Assembly: GCF_014649755.1 (NCBI RefSeq)
Contig: NZ_BMTQ01000001.1
Coordinates: 310,001 to 374,000, forward strand
Reading direction: 5' to 3'
Length of the DNA stretch: 64,000 nt
Source of the DNA: Streptomyces litmocidini
Lineage (GTDB): Bacteria; Actinomycetota; Actinomycetes; Streptomycetales; Streptomycetaceae
Shown: piece by piece, positions 1 to 8,673 of the stretch
How positions within the stretch are numbered: position 1 is the first letter of the stretch
Layout: each line of letters opens with the position of its first letter
The notes under the pieces: generated by a model
Seen by the model: only the letters and a program-made list of their open reading frames with translations
Database searches by the model: none
Told to the model about the DNA's origin: nothing
Program-made: the position numbers and the translations under genes

Positions 1-1404
1 GACGGTGTCGGGGCGGGCCGCGAGGAGACCGTCCAGGGCCCGGGTCATCCACGGGTGCCGGTGGGCGTCCCGCACGACCGCCACGATCCGCCGCTCCCCC
101 GCGGCGGCCAGGACCGCGTCCACGGACGACTCGCCGTACGAGCCGCTCTCCGTGCCGGGCAGCAGGCGCTCCAGCTCGGCCGCGACGCCCCAGGGCGTCT
201 CGTCGCCGACCGCGAAGTTGGCGACCGGGGTGAAGGAGGCCACGTAGGGAGCGTCGGCCATCGGCGTGTGCGGCCGCTCCCCCCGGGTCACCTTCAGGGC
301 CCTGCGGGCCGCGACGAGTCCGATGTCGGCGCCGGGCGCGGTCCCCTCCTGCACTGCCGCGCCCGGCACCGACCCAGCCCCCCTGGCCCGGTGCGCCTGG
401 GTCCAGGCCGCCAGGGCGCGCACGCGCGCCGCGGCGTCGGCCAGCCGCTCCTCGGGCAGTTCACCGGTCCGTACCGCGTCGACGAGGGCGTCCCTCAGCC
501 GCAGCACGGTGTCCTCGTCGCACAGCCCGCCGCCGACGCAGATGGCGTCGGCGCCCGCGGCGATCGCGAGGACGGATCCGCGCTCGATGCCGTACGTCGC
601 CGAGACGGCCCGCATCTCCATGCCGTCGGTGACGATCAGCCCCTCGAAGCCCAGCTCCTGGCGCAGCAGACCGGTGAGGATCTGCGGGCTCAGGGTGGCC
701 GGACGGTGGGGGTCGAGCGCGGAGAGCAGGATATGCGCGCTCATGACCGCTTTGGTACCCGCGGCGACGGCCGCGCGGAAAGGCACCAGCTCACGGGCGT
801 GCAGTGTGGCGAGGTCCACATCGATCCGGGGCAGCGCGTCGTGCGAATCGACGTTGGTGTCGCCGTGTCCGGGGAAGTGCTTCGTGCAGGCCGCGACCCC
901 GACGCCCTGGAGGCCGTCGACGTACGCCACGGTGTGCCGGGCGACCAGGTCCGGGTCCGGTCCGAAGGAGCGGACGCCGATGACCGGGTTCTCGGCGTTG
1001 GAGTTGACGTCCGCCGAGGGCGCCCAGTTCAGGTCGACGCCGCACTCGACGAGCCGGCGGCCCAGCTCGCGGGCGACGGCCCGGGTGAGCTCGACGTCGT
1101 CGACGCTGCCCAGCGCGTAGTTGCCGGGGAAGGACGAGCCCTGCTTGACCTCCAGGCGGGTGACGTCCCCGCCCTCCTCGTCGATGGCGACGAGGACGTC
1201 GTCCCGCTCGGCGCGCAGCCGCGCGGTGAGCGCGGCGAGCTGCTCGGGGTCGGCGATGTTCCGGCCGAAGAGTCCGACCGAGGAGAGGCCCTCGCCGATG
1301 CGGCGGAGCAGCCAGTCGGGGGCGGTGGTGCCGGCGAAGCCGGGCTGGAGGACCGTGAGCGCGTCACGGGTCAGGGTGTCCGAGCCGCGTACGAGTGTGG
1401 TCAT
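1..1404 (-). CDS. dasD: Family 3 glycoside hydrolase, beta-N-acetylglucosaminidase (DasD-like), 3' end cut by window
   Basis: This is a family 3 exo-beta-N-acetylglucosaminidase that would release GlcNAc from chitobiose or other GlcNAc-ended sugars delivered by the adjacent transporter. The family signature KHFPGHG begins at K175 and is followed by a D-S-H motif matching the Asp/His acid-base dyad of NagZ-type enzymes. The V-T-D-G motif places the probable nucleophile at D260. The ATG lies 9 nt after the dasC stop, so it is read as the last gene of the das operon. 468 codons are visible and no stop is reached, so the C-terminus is missing. No signal peptide is seen, which suggests cytoplasmic action. 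Gene order matches dasABCD of S. coelicolor from memory. Confidence 0.88.
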   Translation of the reverse strand, partial: MTTLVRGSDTLTRDALTVLQPGFAGTTAPDWLLRRIGEGLSSVGLFGRNIADPEQLAALTARLRAERDDVLVAIDEEGGDVTRLEVKQGSSFPGNYALGSVDDVELTRAVARELGRRLVECGVDLNWAPSADVNSNAENPVIGVRSFGPDPDLVARHTVAYVDGLQGVGVAACTKHFPGHGDTNVDSHDALPRIDVDLATLHARELVPFRAAVAAGTKAVMSAHILLSALDPHRPATLSPQILTGLLRQELGFEGLIVTDGMEMRAVSATYGIERGSVLAIAAGADAICVGGGLCDEDTVLRLRDALVDAVRTGELPEERLADAAARVRALAAWTQAHRARGAGSVPGAAVQEGTAPGADIGLVAARRALKVTRGERPHTPMADAPYVASFTPVANFAVGDETPWGVAAELERLLPGTESGSYGESSVDAVLAAAGERRIVAVVRDAHRHPWMTRALDGLLAARPDTV

Positions 1405-1413
1405 GGGGAGCCG

Positions 1414-2283
1414 TTATCCCTTCACCGCGCCGGCGGTCATGCCGCCGACGGCCTTGCGCTGGAGGAAGAGGAACACGATGAGCACGGGGAGGGCGAAGAG
1501 GGTGGAGGCGGCCATGGTGGCGCCCCAGTCGCTGCCGAAGGCGGTCTGGAACTGGGTCAGCCAGAGCGTCAGGGTCTGCGACTCCTTCTCCTTGTTCAGC
1601 ATGAGGATCATGGCGAACTCGTTCCAGGCGGTGATGAAGCCGAAGAGCGAGGTCGACATCAGTCCGGGCGCGAGCAGCGGGAAGATCACCTTGCGGAAGG
1701 CCTGGCCGCGGGTGCAGCCGTCGATCTGCGCGGCCTCCTCCAGTTCGACCGGGACGGCGGCGATGAAGCCGCGCAGGGTCCAGATCGTGAAGGGGAGGAC
1801 CATGACGAAGTAGATGAGCGTGAGCATCGGGATGCTGTTGAGCAGGTCGTTCTCGCGGGAGATCATGTACATCGCGATGACCATGACCTCCCAGGGGGCC
1901 ATCTGAGCCATCATCACGACGAGGACGATGCCCTTGCGTCCCCTGAACTTGAGGCGGGCGATCGCGAAGCTCGCGGCCAGGGCGACGACCAGGGCAAGCA
2001 GGACGGCGCCGAGGGTGACCGTGAGGCTGTTGGTGACGTACGTCCAGAAGAGATCGACGCCGGTCGCGGTCCTGTAGTTCTCGAAGGTCGGCGTGAAGAC
2101 GAAGACCGGGTCCTTGGTCATGATCTCGTGCTGCGGCTTCAGCGAGGACGAGAACATCCAGTAGACCGGGAAGACGAACACGGCCGCGAGGACGAGGGCG
2201 CCGAGGTTCTTGGCGACCGCGGCGACGGTGAGCGGCTTCCTGGTGCGCAGCTTCTGCGGAGTCGGGGTGGCGGCGGCGCTCAC
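1414..2283 (-). CDS. dasC: ABC sugar transporter permease DasC
   Basis: This is the second inner-membrane permease of the carbohydrate ABC importer (MalG type, 289 aa). About six hydrophobic segments are visible, preceded by a short polar N-terminus. The cytoplasmic EAA loop is clear around residues 180-205 (E-E-A-A-Q-I-D-G, then a conserved P-L-L-A-P-G), the docking point for the ATPase. No ATPase gene lies in the cluster, which fits Streptomyces, where the multitask ATPase MsiK serves several sugar importers from elsewhere. Its start overlaps the dasB stop by 4 nt, indicating translational coupling. Confidence 0.9.
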   Translation of the reverse strand: MSAAATPTPQKLRTRKPLTVAAVAKNLGALVLAAVFVFPVYWMFSSSLKPQHEIMTKDPVFVFTPTFENYRTATGVDLFWTYVTNSLTVTLGAVLLALVVALAASFAIARLKFRGRKGIVLVVMMAQMAPWEVMVIAMYMISRENDLLNSIPMLTLIYFVMVLPFTIWTLRGFIAAVPVELEEAAQIDGCTRGQAFRKVIFPLLAPGLMSTSLFGFITAWNEFAMILMLNKEKESQTLTLWLTQFQTAFGSDWGATMAASTLFALPVLIVFLFLQRKAVGGMTAGAVKG

Positions 2284-3299
2284 AGCTCCTCCTCCTTCAG
2301 GATCAGGCGGAAGTAGAAGGACAGGACCGCGATGAGCATCACGATCGTCAGGACGGAGATGGCGGCGGCGACGCCGTAGTGGAACTGGCCGACGCCCTCG
2401 ATGTAGGCGAAGACGGGGAGCGTCTCCGAACCGCGGTCGGGTCCGCCCAGGTTCATGGCGTAGACCTGCGCGAACGCCTTGAAGATCCAGATGATCTCCA
2501 GGAACGTGGTGATCATGAAGAAGGACCGGAGGTTCGGGAAGACCACGGCCCAGAAGGTGCGCCAGCCGCTCGCGCCGTCCATCTTCGCGGCCTCGTACAG
2601 CTCGGAGCCGATGGTGGTCAGGCCGGCGTACATGTTGAGGGCGACGAAGGGGACGGAGCCCCAGACGAGCAGGATCAGGACGATGACCAGGGTGGAGAAG
2701 CCGGTCTCGAACCAGTTGTGCTGGTCGTAGCCGGAGAGGCCCAGCGTGCGCATCAGCCAGTTCACGACGCCGAACTGCTCGTCGAAGAGCCAGCGGAAGA
2801 CCGTGACGGAGGCGACGATCGGCATGGCCCAGGCGAACATCAGGGCCAGCGAGAGGAGCAGGCGCATCTTCTTGCCGAGGCGGTTGAGCAGCAGGCCGAT
2901 GCCCGTGCCGATCGCCATGATGAGGGCGACGTTGACGGCGGTGAAGACGACGCTGCGGACGACGACGGTCCAGAAGTCGGTGTCACCGAGGAGCCCGGTG
3001 TAGTTGTCGAAGCCGGTCCAGATCGTCTCGCGGGTGATGAACTCCTTCCGGTTGAGCTGCTGGAAGGAGAGGATCACGTTGCGGATCAGCGGGTAGAGCA
3101 GCAGCACCGCCATGGACAACAGGGCCGGCGCGACGAGCAGATAGGGCAGCACCCCGCTGGGCAGGGAGCGTCTGCCGCGTGGAGGCTGAAGGACTTCCTT
3201 CGGGCCCGAAGAGGGTGGCGGAGTCTGCGACTTCCCTGCCGCCCTCCCGGGCGCGTCCTGGGGACCGGCGGTCGCCGTCCCCTGGGAGTCCACGGTCAT
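2280..3299 (-). CDS. dasB: ABC sugar transporter permease DasB
   Basis: This is the first permease of the chitobiose/GlcNAc importer (MalF type, 339 aa). The first roughly 50 residues are a polar Pro/Gly/Ala-rich cytoplasmic extension, followed by six probable membrane helices. An EAA loop with Y-E-A-A-K-M-D-G and a downstream F-P-N-L-R motif lies near residues 230-260. It is separated from dasA by 137 nt containing a perfect 16-bp hairpin, so it is probably expressed from dasA read-through at a lower level. It overlaps dasC by 4 nt. Confidence 0.9.
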   Translation of the reverse strand: MTVDSQGTATAGPQDAPGRAAGKSQTPPPSSGPKEVLQPPRGRRSLPSGVLPYLLVAPALLSMAVLLLYPLIRNVILSFQQLNRKEFITRETIWTGFDNYTGLLGDTDFWTVVVRSVVFTAVNVALIMAIGTGIGLLLNRLGKKMRLLLSLALMFAWAMPIVASVTVFRWLFDEQFGVVNWLMRTLGLSGYDQHNWFETGFSTLVIVLILLVWGSVPFVALNMYAGLTTIGSELYEAAKMDGASGWRTFWAVVFPNLRSFFMITTFLEIIWIFKAFAQVYAMNLGGPDRGSETLPVFAYIEGVGQFHYGVAAAISVLTIVMLIAVLSFYFRLILKEEEL

Positions 3300-3390
3300 G
3301 GTCTTATTCCTCGCGGTTCTGGGGCTCCCGCGCCCACCGGGGCACGGCCCGGGGGAGCGGGCCGCTGATCACTGCATCGCTGCGACGCGC

Positions 3391-3426
3391 CGGTGGTGCG
3401 GCCGGTGCGAACCGGCCGCACCACCG
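3391..3426 (-). promoter_or_regulatory. Intercistronic hairpin between dasA and dasB
   Basis: Arms at 3391-3406 and 3411-3426 are perfect 16-nt complements closing a 4-nt loop (GCGA on the plus strand). No U-tract follows on the minus strand, so it is more likely a 3'-end stabiliser or partial attenuator than a strong terminator. That would let the binding protein be made in excess of the permeases, a common arrangement in sugar importers. Confidence 0.75.
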
Positions 3427-3436
3427 GGGCTACGGA

Positions 3437-4729
3437 TTACTGCTGGTTGATGCGCTCGTCGATGACCTTGTCGGCCGCCTCGCCGGCCTTCTTGGCGTCC
3501 TCGCCCTTCAGGACCTTGGTCATGTAGTCCTTGATCGGGTTCGGGGCGGTCTCGACGTTCGCCCAGCCCGGGGTGACCGGGGTGACCTTGCCGGAGGCGG
3601 AGGAGGCCGCCATGGCCTCGGCGAAGGAGCCCGCGGCGGGCTTGAACTGCGCGGAGTCGGTGTTGGGAAGCAGCGCGCCCTCGGTGGCGGCGGCGTACTT
3701 CGTCATGAACTCCTTGCCGGCGGCGAGGGCCAGCCACTCCTTCGCGAGGTCCTTGTTCTTGGAGCGCTCGGCGACGGCGAGGTTCGAGCCGCCGAGGAAG
3801 ACGGAGCCCGGCTTGTCGGCGGTCTTGCCCGGGATCGGGAAGTAGCCGAAGTCGGCGGTCTTCCCGGCCTTCTTCATGGCGTCGATCGCGCCGCCGGCCT
3901 CCCAGCCGAGACCGATCCAGGACGACACGCCGCCCTTGGGGATGACGTCGGTGGACTGCTGGGGGGTGGCCTCGTCCTTGTCCTTCGGAGCGGTCGAGTA
4001 GGACGCCAGCTCCTTGTAGAAGTTCATGGCGCTGACGGCCTCGGGGGAGGACAGGTTGCCCTTCCACTTGTCGCCGTCCTTGACCGCCAGGTCGCTGCCC
4101 TCGTCCCAGATGAGGCCGGCGAGGACGTACCAGGACTGGCCCGGCAGGTAGATGGCCTGCGACTTGGGGTCGGACGCCTTGAGCTTCTTCAGGCCGGCGA
4201 TCCACTCGGCGCGGGTCTTCGGCGGGGTGACGCCGGCCTTCTTGAAGGCGGCCTTGTCGTAGACGACGACGCGGTTGGCGGCGTACCAGGGGGCGGAGTA
4301 GAGCTTGCCGTCCAGCTCGTTGGAGGCGACCATGCCCTTGTTCCAGGCGTCGTAGCCGAGCTTGGCCTTGTCGCCGGAGAGGTCGGCGAGGCCGCCGGTG
4401 ACCGCGTAGCCGGCGGTCTGCGTGTTGCCGAGCTCCAGGACGTCCGGCGGGGTGTCCTCGGAGAGGGCGGTGGTGACCTTCTCCTGGATGCCGTTCCAGA
4501 TCTGCTTCTCGACCTTGACCTTGACGCCCGGGTGCTTGGCCTCGAAGGCCTTGTTCACCTCGGCCATCCAGGCGTCCGGCGCGGACCCGTCCATGACCCA
4601 GACGGTCAGGGTCTTGTCGCCCCCGGCCGCCTTGCCGCCGTCCTTGCCGCCGTCGCTCTCCGAACCACACGCCGCGATGGAGACCATCATGCCCGCGACG
4701 CCGATCGCCGCGATGAGCTTGCGCTTCAC
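3437..4729 (-). CDS. dasA: Extracellular sugar-binding lipoprotein DasA
   Basis: This is the substrate-binding protein of the chitobiose/GlcNAc ABC importer (430 aa). The N-terminus KRKLIAAIG is followed by a hydrophobic stretch and a lipobox ending S-I-A-A-C, with the lipidated cysteine at C21. The N-terminal 20 residues and internal segments such as the N-P-I-K-x-Y-M-T stretch near the C-terminus are close to S. coelicolor DasA as I recall it. The start is GTG, 3 nt after an AGGAGGGTG Shine-Dalgarno. The gene is divergent from dasR and shares the operator region. The ligand is inferred from family and context. Confidence 0.88.
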   Translation of the reverse strand: MKRKLIAAIGVAGMMVSIAACGSESDGGKDGGKAAGGDKTLTVWVMDGSAPDAWMAEVNKAFEAKHPGVKVKVEKQIWNGIQEKVTTALSEDTPPDVLELGNTQTAGYAVTGGLADLSGDKAKLGYDAWNKGMVASNELDGKLYSAPWYAANRVVVYDKAAFKKAGVTPPKTRAEWIAGLKKLKASDPKSQAIYLPGQSWYVLAGLIWDEGSDLAVKDGDKWKGNLSSPEAVSAMNFYKELASYSTAPKDKDEATPQQSTDVIPKGGVSSWIGLGWEAGGAIDAMKKAGKTADFGYFPIPGKTADKPGSVFLGGSNLAVAERSKNKDLAKEWLALAAGKEFMTKYAAATEGALLPNTDSAQFKPAAGSFAEAMAASSASGKVTPVTPGWANVETAPNPIKDYMTKVLKGEDAKKAGEAADKVIDERINQQ

Positions 4730-4817
4730 GCCACCCTCCTCAGGGATGCCTGCAACCCCTGCCCACCGCGCGAAGACATACGTCAGGTAGTGCTCGTGGG
4801 GCTGGGACCTGGTCTTT

Positions 4818-4833
4818 AATGGTTTAGACCAGT
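4818..4833. promoter_or_regulatory. DasR-responsive element (dre) 1
   Basis: The 16-mer AATGGTTTAGACCAGT matches the published dre consensus ACTGGTCTAGACCACT at 13 of 16 positions. It lies between divergent dasA and dasR, 89 nt upstream of the dasA start. DasR binds such sites until released by GlcN-6-P or GlcNAc-6-P, so both das promoters are probably repressed from here. Confidence 0.82.
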
Positions 4834-4841
4834 ACCGGGAG

Positions 4842-4857
4842 CTTGGCCTAGACCTTT
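4842..4857. promoter_or_regulatory. Second, weaker dre-like element
   Basis: CTTGGCCTAGACCTTT keeps the central CTAGACC core and matches the dre consensus at 11 of 16 positions. Its centre is 24 nt from that of dre 1. A possible dasR -10 box (TATAAG, 4874-4879) lies just downstream, so binding here could autoregulate dasR. Confidence 0.6.
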
Positions 4858-4915
4858 AGGGGTGTCAAGGGTGTATAAGAAGGGCAGTCGCGTCCGTTAT
4901 CGGACCGACACCTGA

Positions 4916-5779
<864 letters not shown>

Positions 5780-5831
5780 GCAGCGCCCGCGACCGACGGT
5801 CGATCCGTTATACGGACAGGGGTTCCTAACA

Positions 5832-5892
5832 GCGAGACCGTCCCCTAGATTTCCTCGGCATCACGAGGTGATCAGTGAGGGGACGGTCTCGC
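5832..5892 (+). promoter_or_regulatory. Leader hairpin sequestering the symporter-operon Shine-Dalgarno
   Basis: Perfect 15-nt complementary arms at 5832-5846 and 5878-5892 close a 31-nt interior that itself holds a small hairpin (CCTCG/CGAGG). The 3' arm contains the GAGGGGA Shine-Dalgarno (5877-5883) of the DUF3311 gene and ends one base before its ATG, so the folded leader should block initiation. A TATACG hexamer near 5819-5824 could be the -10 box. The trigger is unknown. Confidence 0.7.
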
Positions 5893-5893
5893 C

Positions 5894-6148
5894 ATGTCAG
5901 AACCGACACAAGGGAAACAACCGGTCATCACACCGGTGAGAGTGGTGATCGCGCTCTGCCTTTTCGCGCCGTTCGTCGCGATGCTCTGGGTGAGCTCCTA
6001 CGCGAAGGTGGATCCGGCCTTCGCCGGCGTCCCCTTCTTCTACTGGTACCAGATGCTCTGGGTCGTGATCTCGACCGCCCTGACCATGCTCGCGTACCAG
6101 CTCTGGAAGCGCGACCAGCGCGCCCGCAAGGGAGGTGACGCGCGATGA
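5894..6148 (+). CDS. DUF3311 small membrane protein, symporter partner
   Basis: This 84-aa protein has two hydrophobic helices (about residues 15-35 and 48-68) joined by a short loop with a Y-W-Y-Q-M motif, and ends in a basic tail (W-K-R-D-Q-R-A-R-K). That is the layout of DUF3311 proteins, which are nearly always found directly upstream of a sodium:solute symporter. It is probably a small auxiliary subunit, analogous to the YhdT-type partners of other symporters. The ATGA overlap with the next gene implies coupled translation. Its own Shine-Dalgarno lies inside the leader hairpin described at 5832-5892. Confidence 0.85.
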   Translation: MSEPTQGKQPVITPVRVVIALCLFAPFVAMLWVSSYAKVDPAFAGVPFFYWYQMLWVVISTALTMLAYQLWKRDQRARKGGDAR

Positions 6149-7767
6149 AGGACGGCGTGAACGGCGTGGCGCTCGGCGTCTTCGTCTTCTTCTTCCTGGC
6201 CGTCACGGTCATGGGCTTCCTGGCCGCGCGCTGGCGCAAGGCCGAGAACGAGCACAGCCTCGACGAGTGGGGCCTGGGCGGACGGTCGTTCGGCACCTGG
6301 GTCACCTGGTTCCTGCTCGGCGGCGACCTCTACACGGCGTACACCTTCGTCGCCGTCCCCGCCGCCATCTACGCGGCGGGCGCGGCCGGCTTCTTCGCCG
6401 TCCCGTACACGATCCTGGTGTACCCGCTGATCTTCACCTTCCTGCCGCGCCTCTGGTCGGTCTCGCACAAGCACGGATACGTCACCACCTCCGACTTCGT
6501 GCGCGGCCGTTTCGGCTCCAAGGGCCTGTCGCTCGCGGTGGCGGTCACCGGCATCCTCGCCACCATGCCGTACATCGCGCTCCAGCTCGTCGGCATCCAG
6601 GCCGTCCTGGACGTGATGGGCGTCGGCGGCGGCGAGACCACCCACTGGTTCGTCAAGGACCTGCCGCTGCTGATCGCCTTCGGCGTGCTGGCCGCGTACA
6701 CGTACTCCTCCGGCCTGCGCGCCCCGGCGCTCATCGCCTTCGTCAAGGACACGCTGATCTACATCGTCATCGCGGTGGCGATCATCTACATCCCGATCAA
6801 GCTCGGCGGCTTCGACGAGATCTTCGCCAAGGCGGGCGAGGCCTTCGCGCAGACCAACCCGGCCACCGGCAAGCCGCGCGGCGCGCTCGCCCCCGGCGAG
6901 GCCGGCCAGTGGACGTACGCGACGCTCGCGCTCGGCTCGGCCCTGGCGCTCTTCATGTACCCGCACTCCATCACGGCGACGCTGTCGTCCCGGAGCCGGA
7001 ACGTCATCCGCCGCAACACCACGATCCTGCCGCTGTACTCGCTGATGCTGGGTCTGCTCGCGCTGCTCGGCTTCATGGCGATCGCCGCCGGCATCAAGGT
7101 CAAGAACGGCCAGCTCGCCATCCCGCAGCTCTTCGAGACCATGTTCCCGGACTGGTTCGCGGGCGTCGCGTTCGCCGCGATCGGCATCGGCGCGCTCGTC
7201 CCGGCCGCGATCATGTCGATCGCCGCGGCCAACCTCTTCACCCGCAACATCTACAAGGACTTCATCAAGAAGGACGCCACCCCGGCCCAGGAGACCAAGG
7301 TCTCCAAGCTGGTCTCCCTCCTGGTGAAGGTCGGCGCGCTCGTCTTCGTCCTCACCATGGACAAGACGGTCGCCATCAACTTCCAGCTGCTCGGCGGCAT
7401 CTGGATCCTGCAGACCTTCCCGGCGCTCGTCGGCGGTCTGTTCACCCGCTGGTTCCACCGCTGGGCGCTGCTCGCCGGCTGGGCCGTCGGCATGGTCTAC
7501 GGCACGGCCGCCGCCTACGGCGTCGCCAGCCCGACGCAGAAGCACTTCGGCGGCTCGGCCGCCGAGATCCCCGGCATCGGCGAGATCGGCTACATCGGTC
7601 TCACCGCCTTCGTCCTCAACGTCCTCGTCACGGTCGTCCTGACCTTCGTCCTCAAGGCCGTCAAGGCCCCCGAGGGCATCGACGAGACCTCCCCGGAGGA
7701 CTACACGGCCGACGCCGGCGACCCGGGGGTCAAGGACCTCCCGCCGGTCGGCGCCGAAGCGCACTGA
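6145..7767 (+). CDS. Sodium:solute symporter (MctP-like monocarboxylate transporter)
   Basis: This 540-aa integral membrane protein has about 13 hydrophobic segments and belongs to the sodium:solute symporter family. Conserved features include the N-terminal W-x-L-G-G-R-S-F-G-T-W-V-T-W segment, the S-R-S-R-N-V-I-R-R loop near residue 285 and the A-A-I-M-S-I-A-A-A-N-L-F-T-R-N-I stretch near residue 355. Its DUF3311 partner and sequence type point to the MctP subgroup, known in rhizobia for lactate, pyruvate and acetate uptake. The real substrate cannot be read from sequence. A strong terminator follows, making a two-gene operon. Confidence 0.85.
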   Translation: MKDGVNGVALGVFVFFFLAVTVMGFLAARWRKAENEHSLDEWGLGGRSFGTWVTWFLLGGDLYTAYTFVAVPAAIYAAGAAGFFAVPYTILVYPLIFTFLPRLWSVSHKHGYVTTSDFVRGRFGSKGLSLAVAVTGILATMPYIALQLVGIQAVLDVMGVGGGETTHWFVKDLPLLIAFGVLAAYTYSSGLRAPALIAFVKDTLIYIVIAVAIIYIPIKLGGFDEIFAKAGEAFAQTNPATGKPRGALAPGEAGQWTYATLALGSALALFMYPHSITATLSSRSRNVIRRNTTILPLYSLMLGLLALLGFMAIAAGIKVKNGQLAIPQLFETMFPDWFAGVAFAAIGIGALVPAAIMSIAAANLFTRNIYKDFIKKDATPAQETKVSKLVSLLVKVGALVFVLTMDKTVAINFQLLGGIWILQTFPALVGGLFTRWFHRWALLAGWAVGMVYGTAAAYGVASPTQKHFGGSAAEIPGIGEIGYIGLTAFVLNVLVTVVLTFVLKAVKAPEGIDETSPEDYTADAGDPGVKDLPPVGAEAH

Positions 7768-7784
7768 CCGCGGCACGCCCCGTG

Positions 7785-7819
7785 GGGGCCCGGGACCTCG
7801 CCATGAGGTCCCGGGCCCC
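7785..7819 (+). terminator. Terminator hairpin after the symporter operon
   Basis: A perfect 15-bp stem (7785-7799 with 7805-7819) closes a 5-nt loop 17 nt after the symporter stop. There is no long U-tract, as is usual in Streptomyces. It also argues against starting the next gene at 7826, right at the hairpin foot. Confidence 0.75.
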
Positions 7820-7852
7820 TCGCGCATGACCGCGCACGGCAGACTGGGGCGC

Positions 7853-8353
7853 ATGGACTTCACGATCAGGGCGGTACGGCCCGAGGAGCACGAGGAGCTC
7901 GGTGACCTCACCGGGCTGACCTACCTGAACGACGGTCTGTTGCTGCACGGCGAGGACGACTTCTACCTGGACGTGCTGAAGGACACCGCCCGGCGGGCGC
8001 GCGAGAGCGAGGTGCTCGTCGCCGTCGACGCGGACGACGCCGTCGTCGGCGGGGTGACCTTCGCGGAGGGCGGCACCGCCTGGGCGGACATCGCCGTCCC
8101 CGGCGAGGCCGAGTTCCGGATGCTCGTCGTCGCGCCGGCAACCCGCGGCAGGGGCGTCGGAGAAGCCCTCGTACGCGCCTGTGTGGACCGGGCACGGGCC
8201 CTCACCGGCTGCGCGCGGCTCGTGCTCTCCACGGACGCCAAGATGGCCTCGGCGCACCGGATCTACGAGCGGTTGGGCTTCGCCCGCACCCCCGAACGGG
8301 ACTGGGAGCCGGTCCCCGGCCACGTGCTGCGGACGTACGCCCTGGAGCTGTAG
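7853..8353 (+). CDS. GNAT-family N-acetyltransferase
   Basis: This 166-aa single-domain acetyltransferase should transfer an acetyl group from acetyl-CoA to an unidentified amine. The acetyl-CoA-binding motif A is visible as V-A-P-A-T-R-G-R-G-V-G-E-A-L-V near residues 92-106, preceded by the beta strand F-R-M-L-V-V. The late motif H-R-I-Y-E-R-L-G-F-A-R-T-P is typical of the family. The internal ATG at 7853 is preferred because the upstream alternative at 7826 abuts the preceding terminator. The substrate cannot be inferred from neighbours. Confidence 0.85.
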   Translation: MDFTIRAVRPEEHEELGDLTGLTYLNDGLLLHGEDDFYLDVLKDTARRARESEVLVAVDADDAVVGGVTFAEGGTAWADIAVPGEAEFRMLVVAPATRGRGVGEALVRACVDRARALTGCARLVLSTDAKMASAHRIYERLGFARTPERDWEPVPGHVLRTYALEL

Positions 8354-8382
8354 CCCCGGAGCCGACACACCATACCGACACA

Positions 8383-8420
8383 ACATGTGGGGGGTGCCAC
8401 GAGCGGCGCCCCCCACATGT
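8383..8420 (+). promoter_or_regulatory. Hairpin with paired ACATGT boxes upstream of the nrd leader
   Basis: A 16-bp stem (8383-8398 with 8405-8420, one G-U pair) closes a 6-nt loop. Each outer end is an ACATGT palindrome, 32 bp apart. TATGCT at 8419-8424 could be the -10 box for a transcript entering the riboswitch. It may terminate the GNAT transcript, or the two boxes may be NrdR sites, which in ribonucleotide reductase promoters are paired about 31 bp apart. The NrdR reading is inference. Confidence 0.5.
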
Positions 8421-8432
8421 ATGCTCGTCCTC

Positions 8433-8532
8433 GCTGTCGACGCAGGGGAATCCGGCGCGAATCCGGAACTGTCCCGCAACGGTGTGCTTCGTGCGTTTTC
8501 GTACGCGGTGAGTCCGAAGACCTTCCGGCAGC
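8433..8532 (+). promoter_or_regulatory. Cobalamin riboswitch controlling nrdAB
   Basis: The segment carries the cobalamin-aptamer core in order: GGGGAATCCGG, CGCGAATCCGG, CTGTCCCGCAACGGT, then GTGAGTCCGAAGACCT. GCTGTCG (8433-8439) can pair with CGGCAGC (8526-8532) as the closing stem. The large peripheral extensions are absent, so it is a compact class. It sits 141 nt upstream of nrdA. In Streptomyces, cobalamin is known to switch off class Ia reductase so the B12-dependent class II enzyme is used. 8533-8673 is the expression platform. Confidence 0.9.
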
Positions 8533-8673
8533 GCGCCCGGTCCGTCCGGTCCGGGTGCCACAGACGTCCGGGCCTCGCGGAGTGGGTTGGTGGACGCGGC
8601 GCGCCCGCACGTACGGGTGCCCGCCTGCCCGCCTCCCGCCCGCGCGCCCCGCCGAGCGAGGGAGAGCCCCCAC

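Noticed and set aside
55..2316. Long plus-strand open frame opposite dasD and dasC
   Set aside because: Low-complexity Gly/Arg/Glu/Asp composition, and the opposite strand carries clear GH3 and permease motifs.
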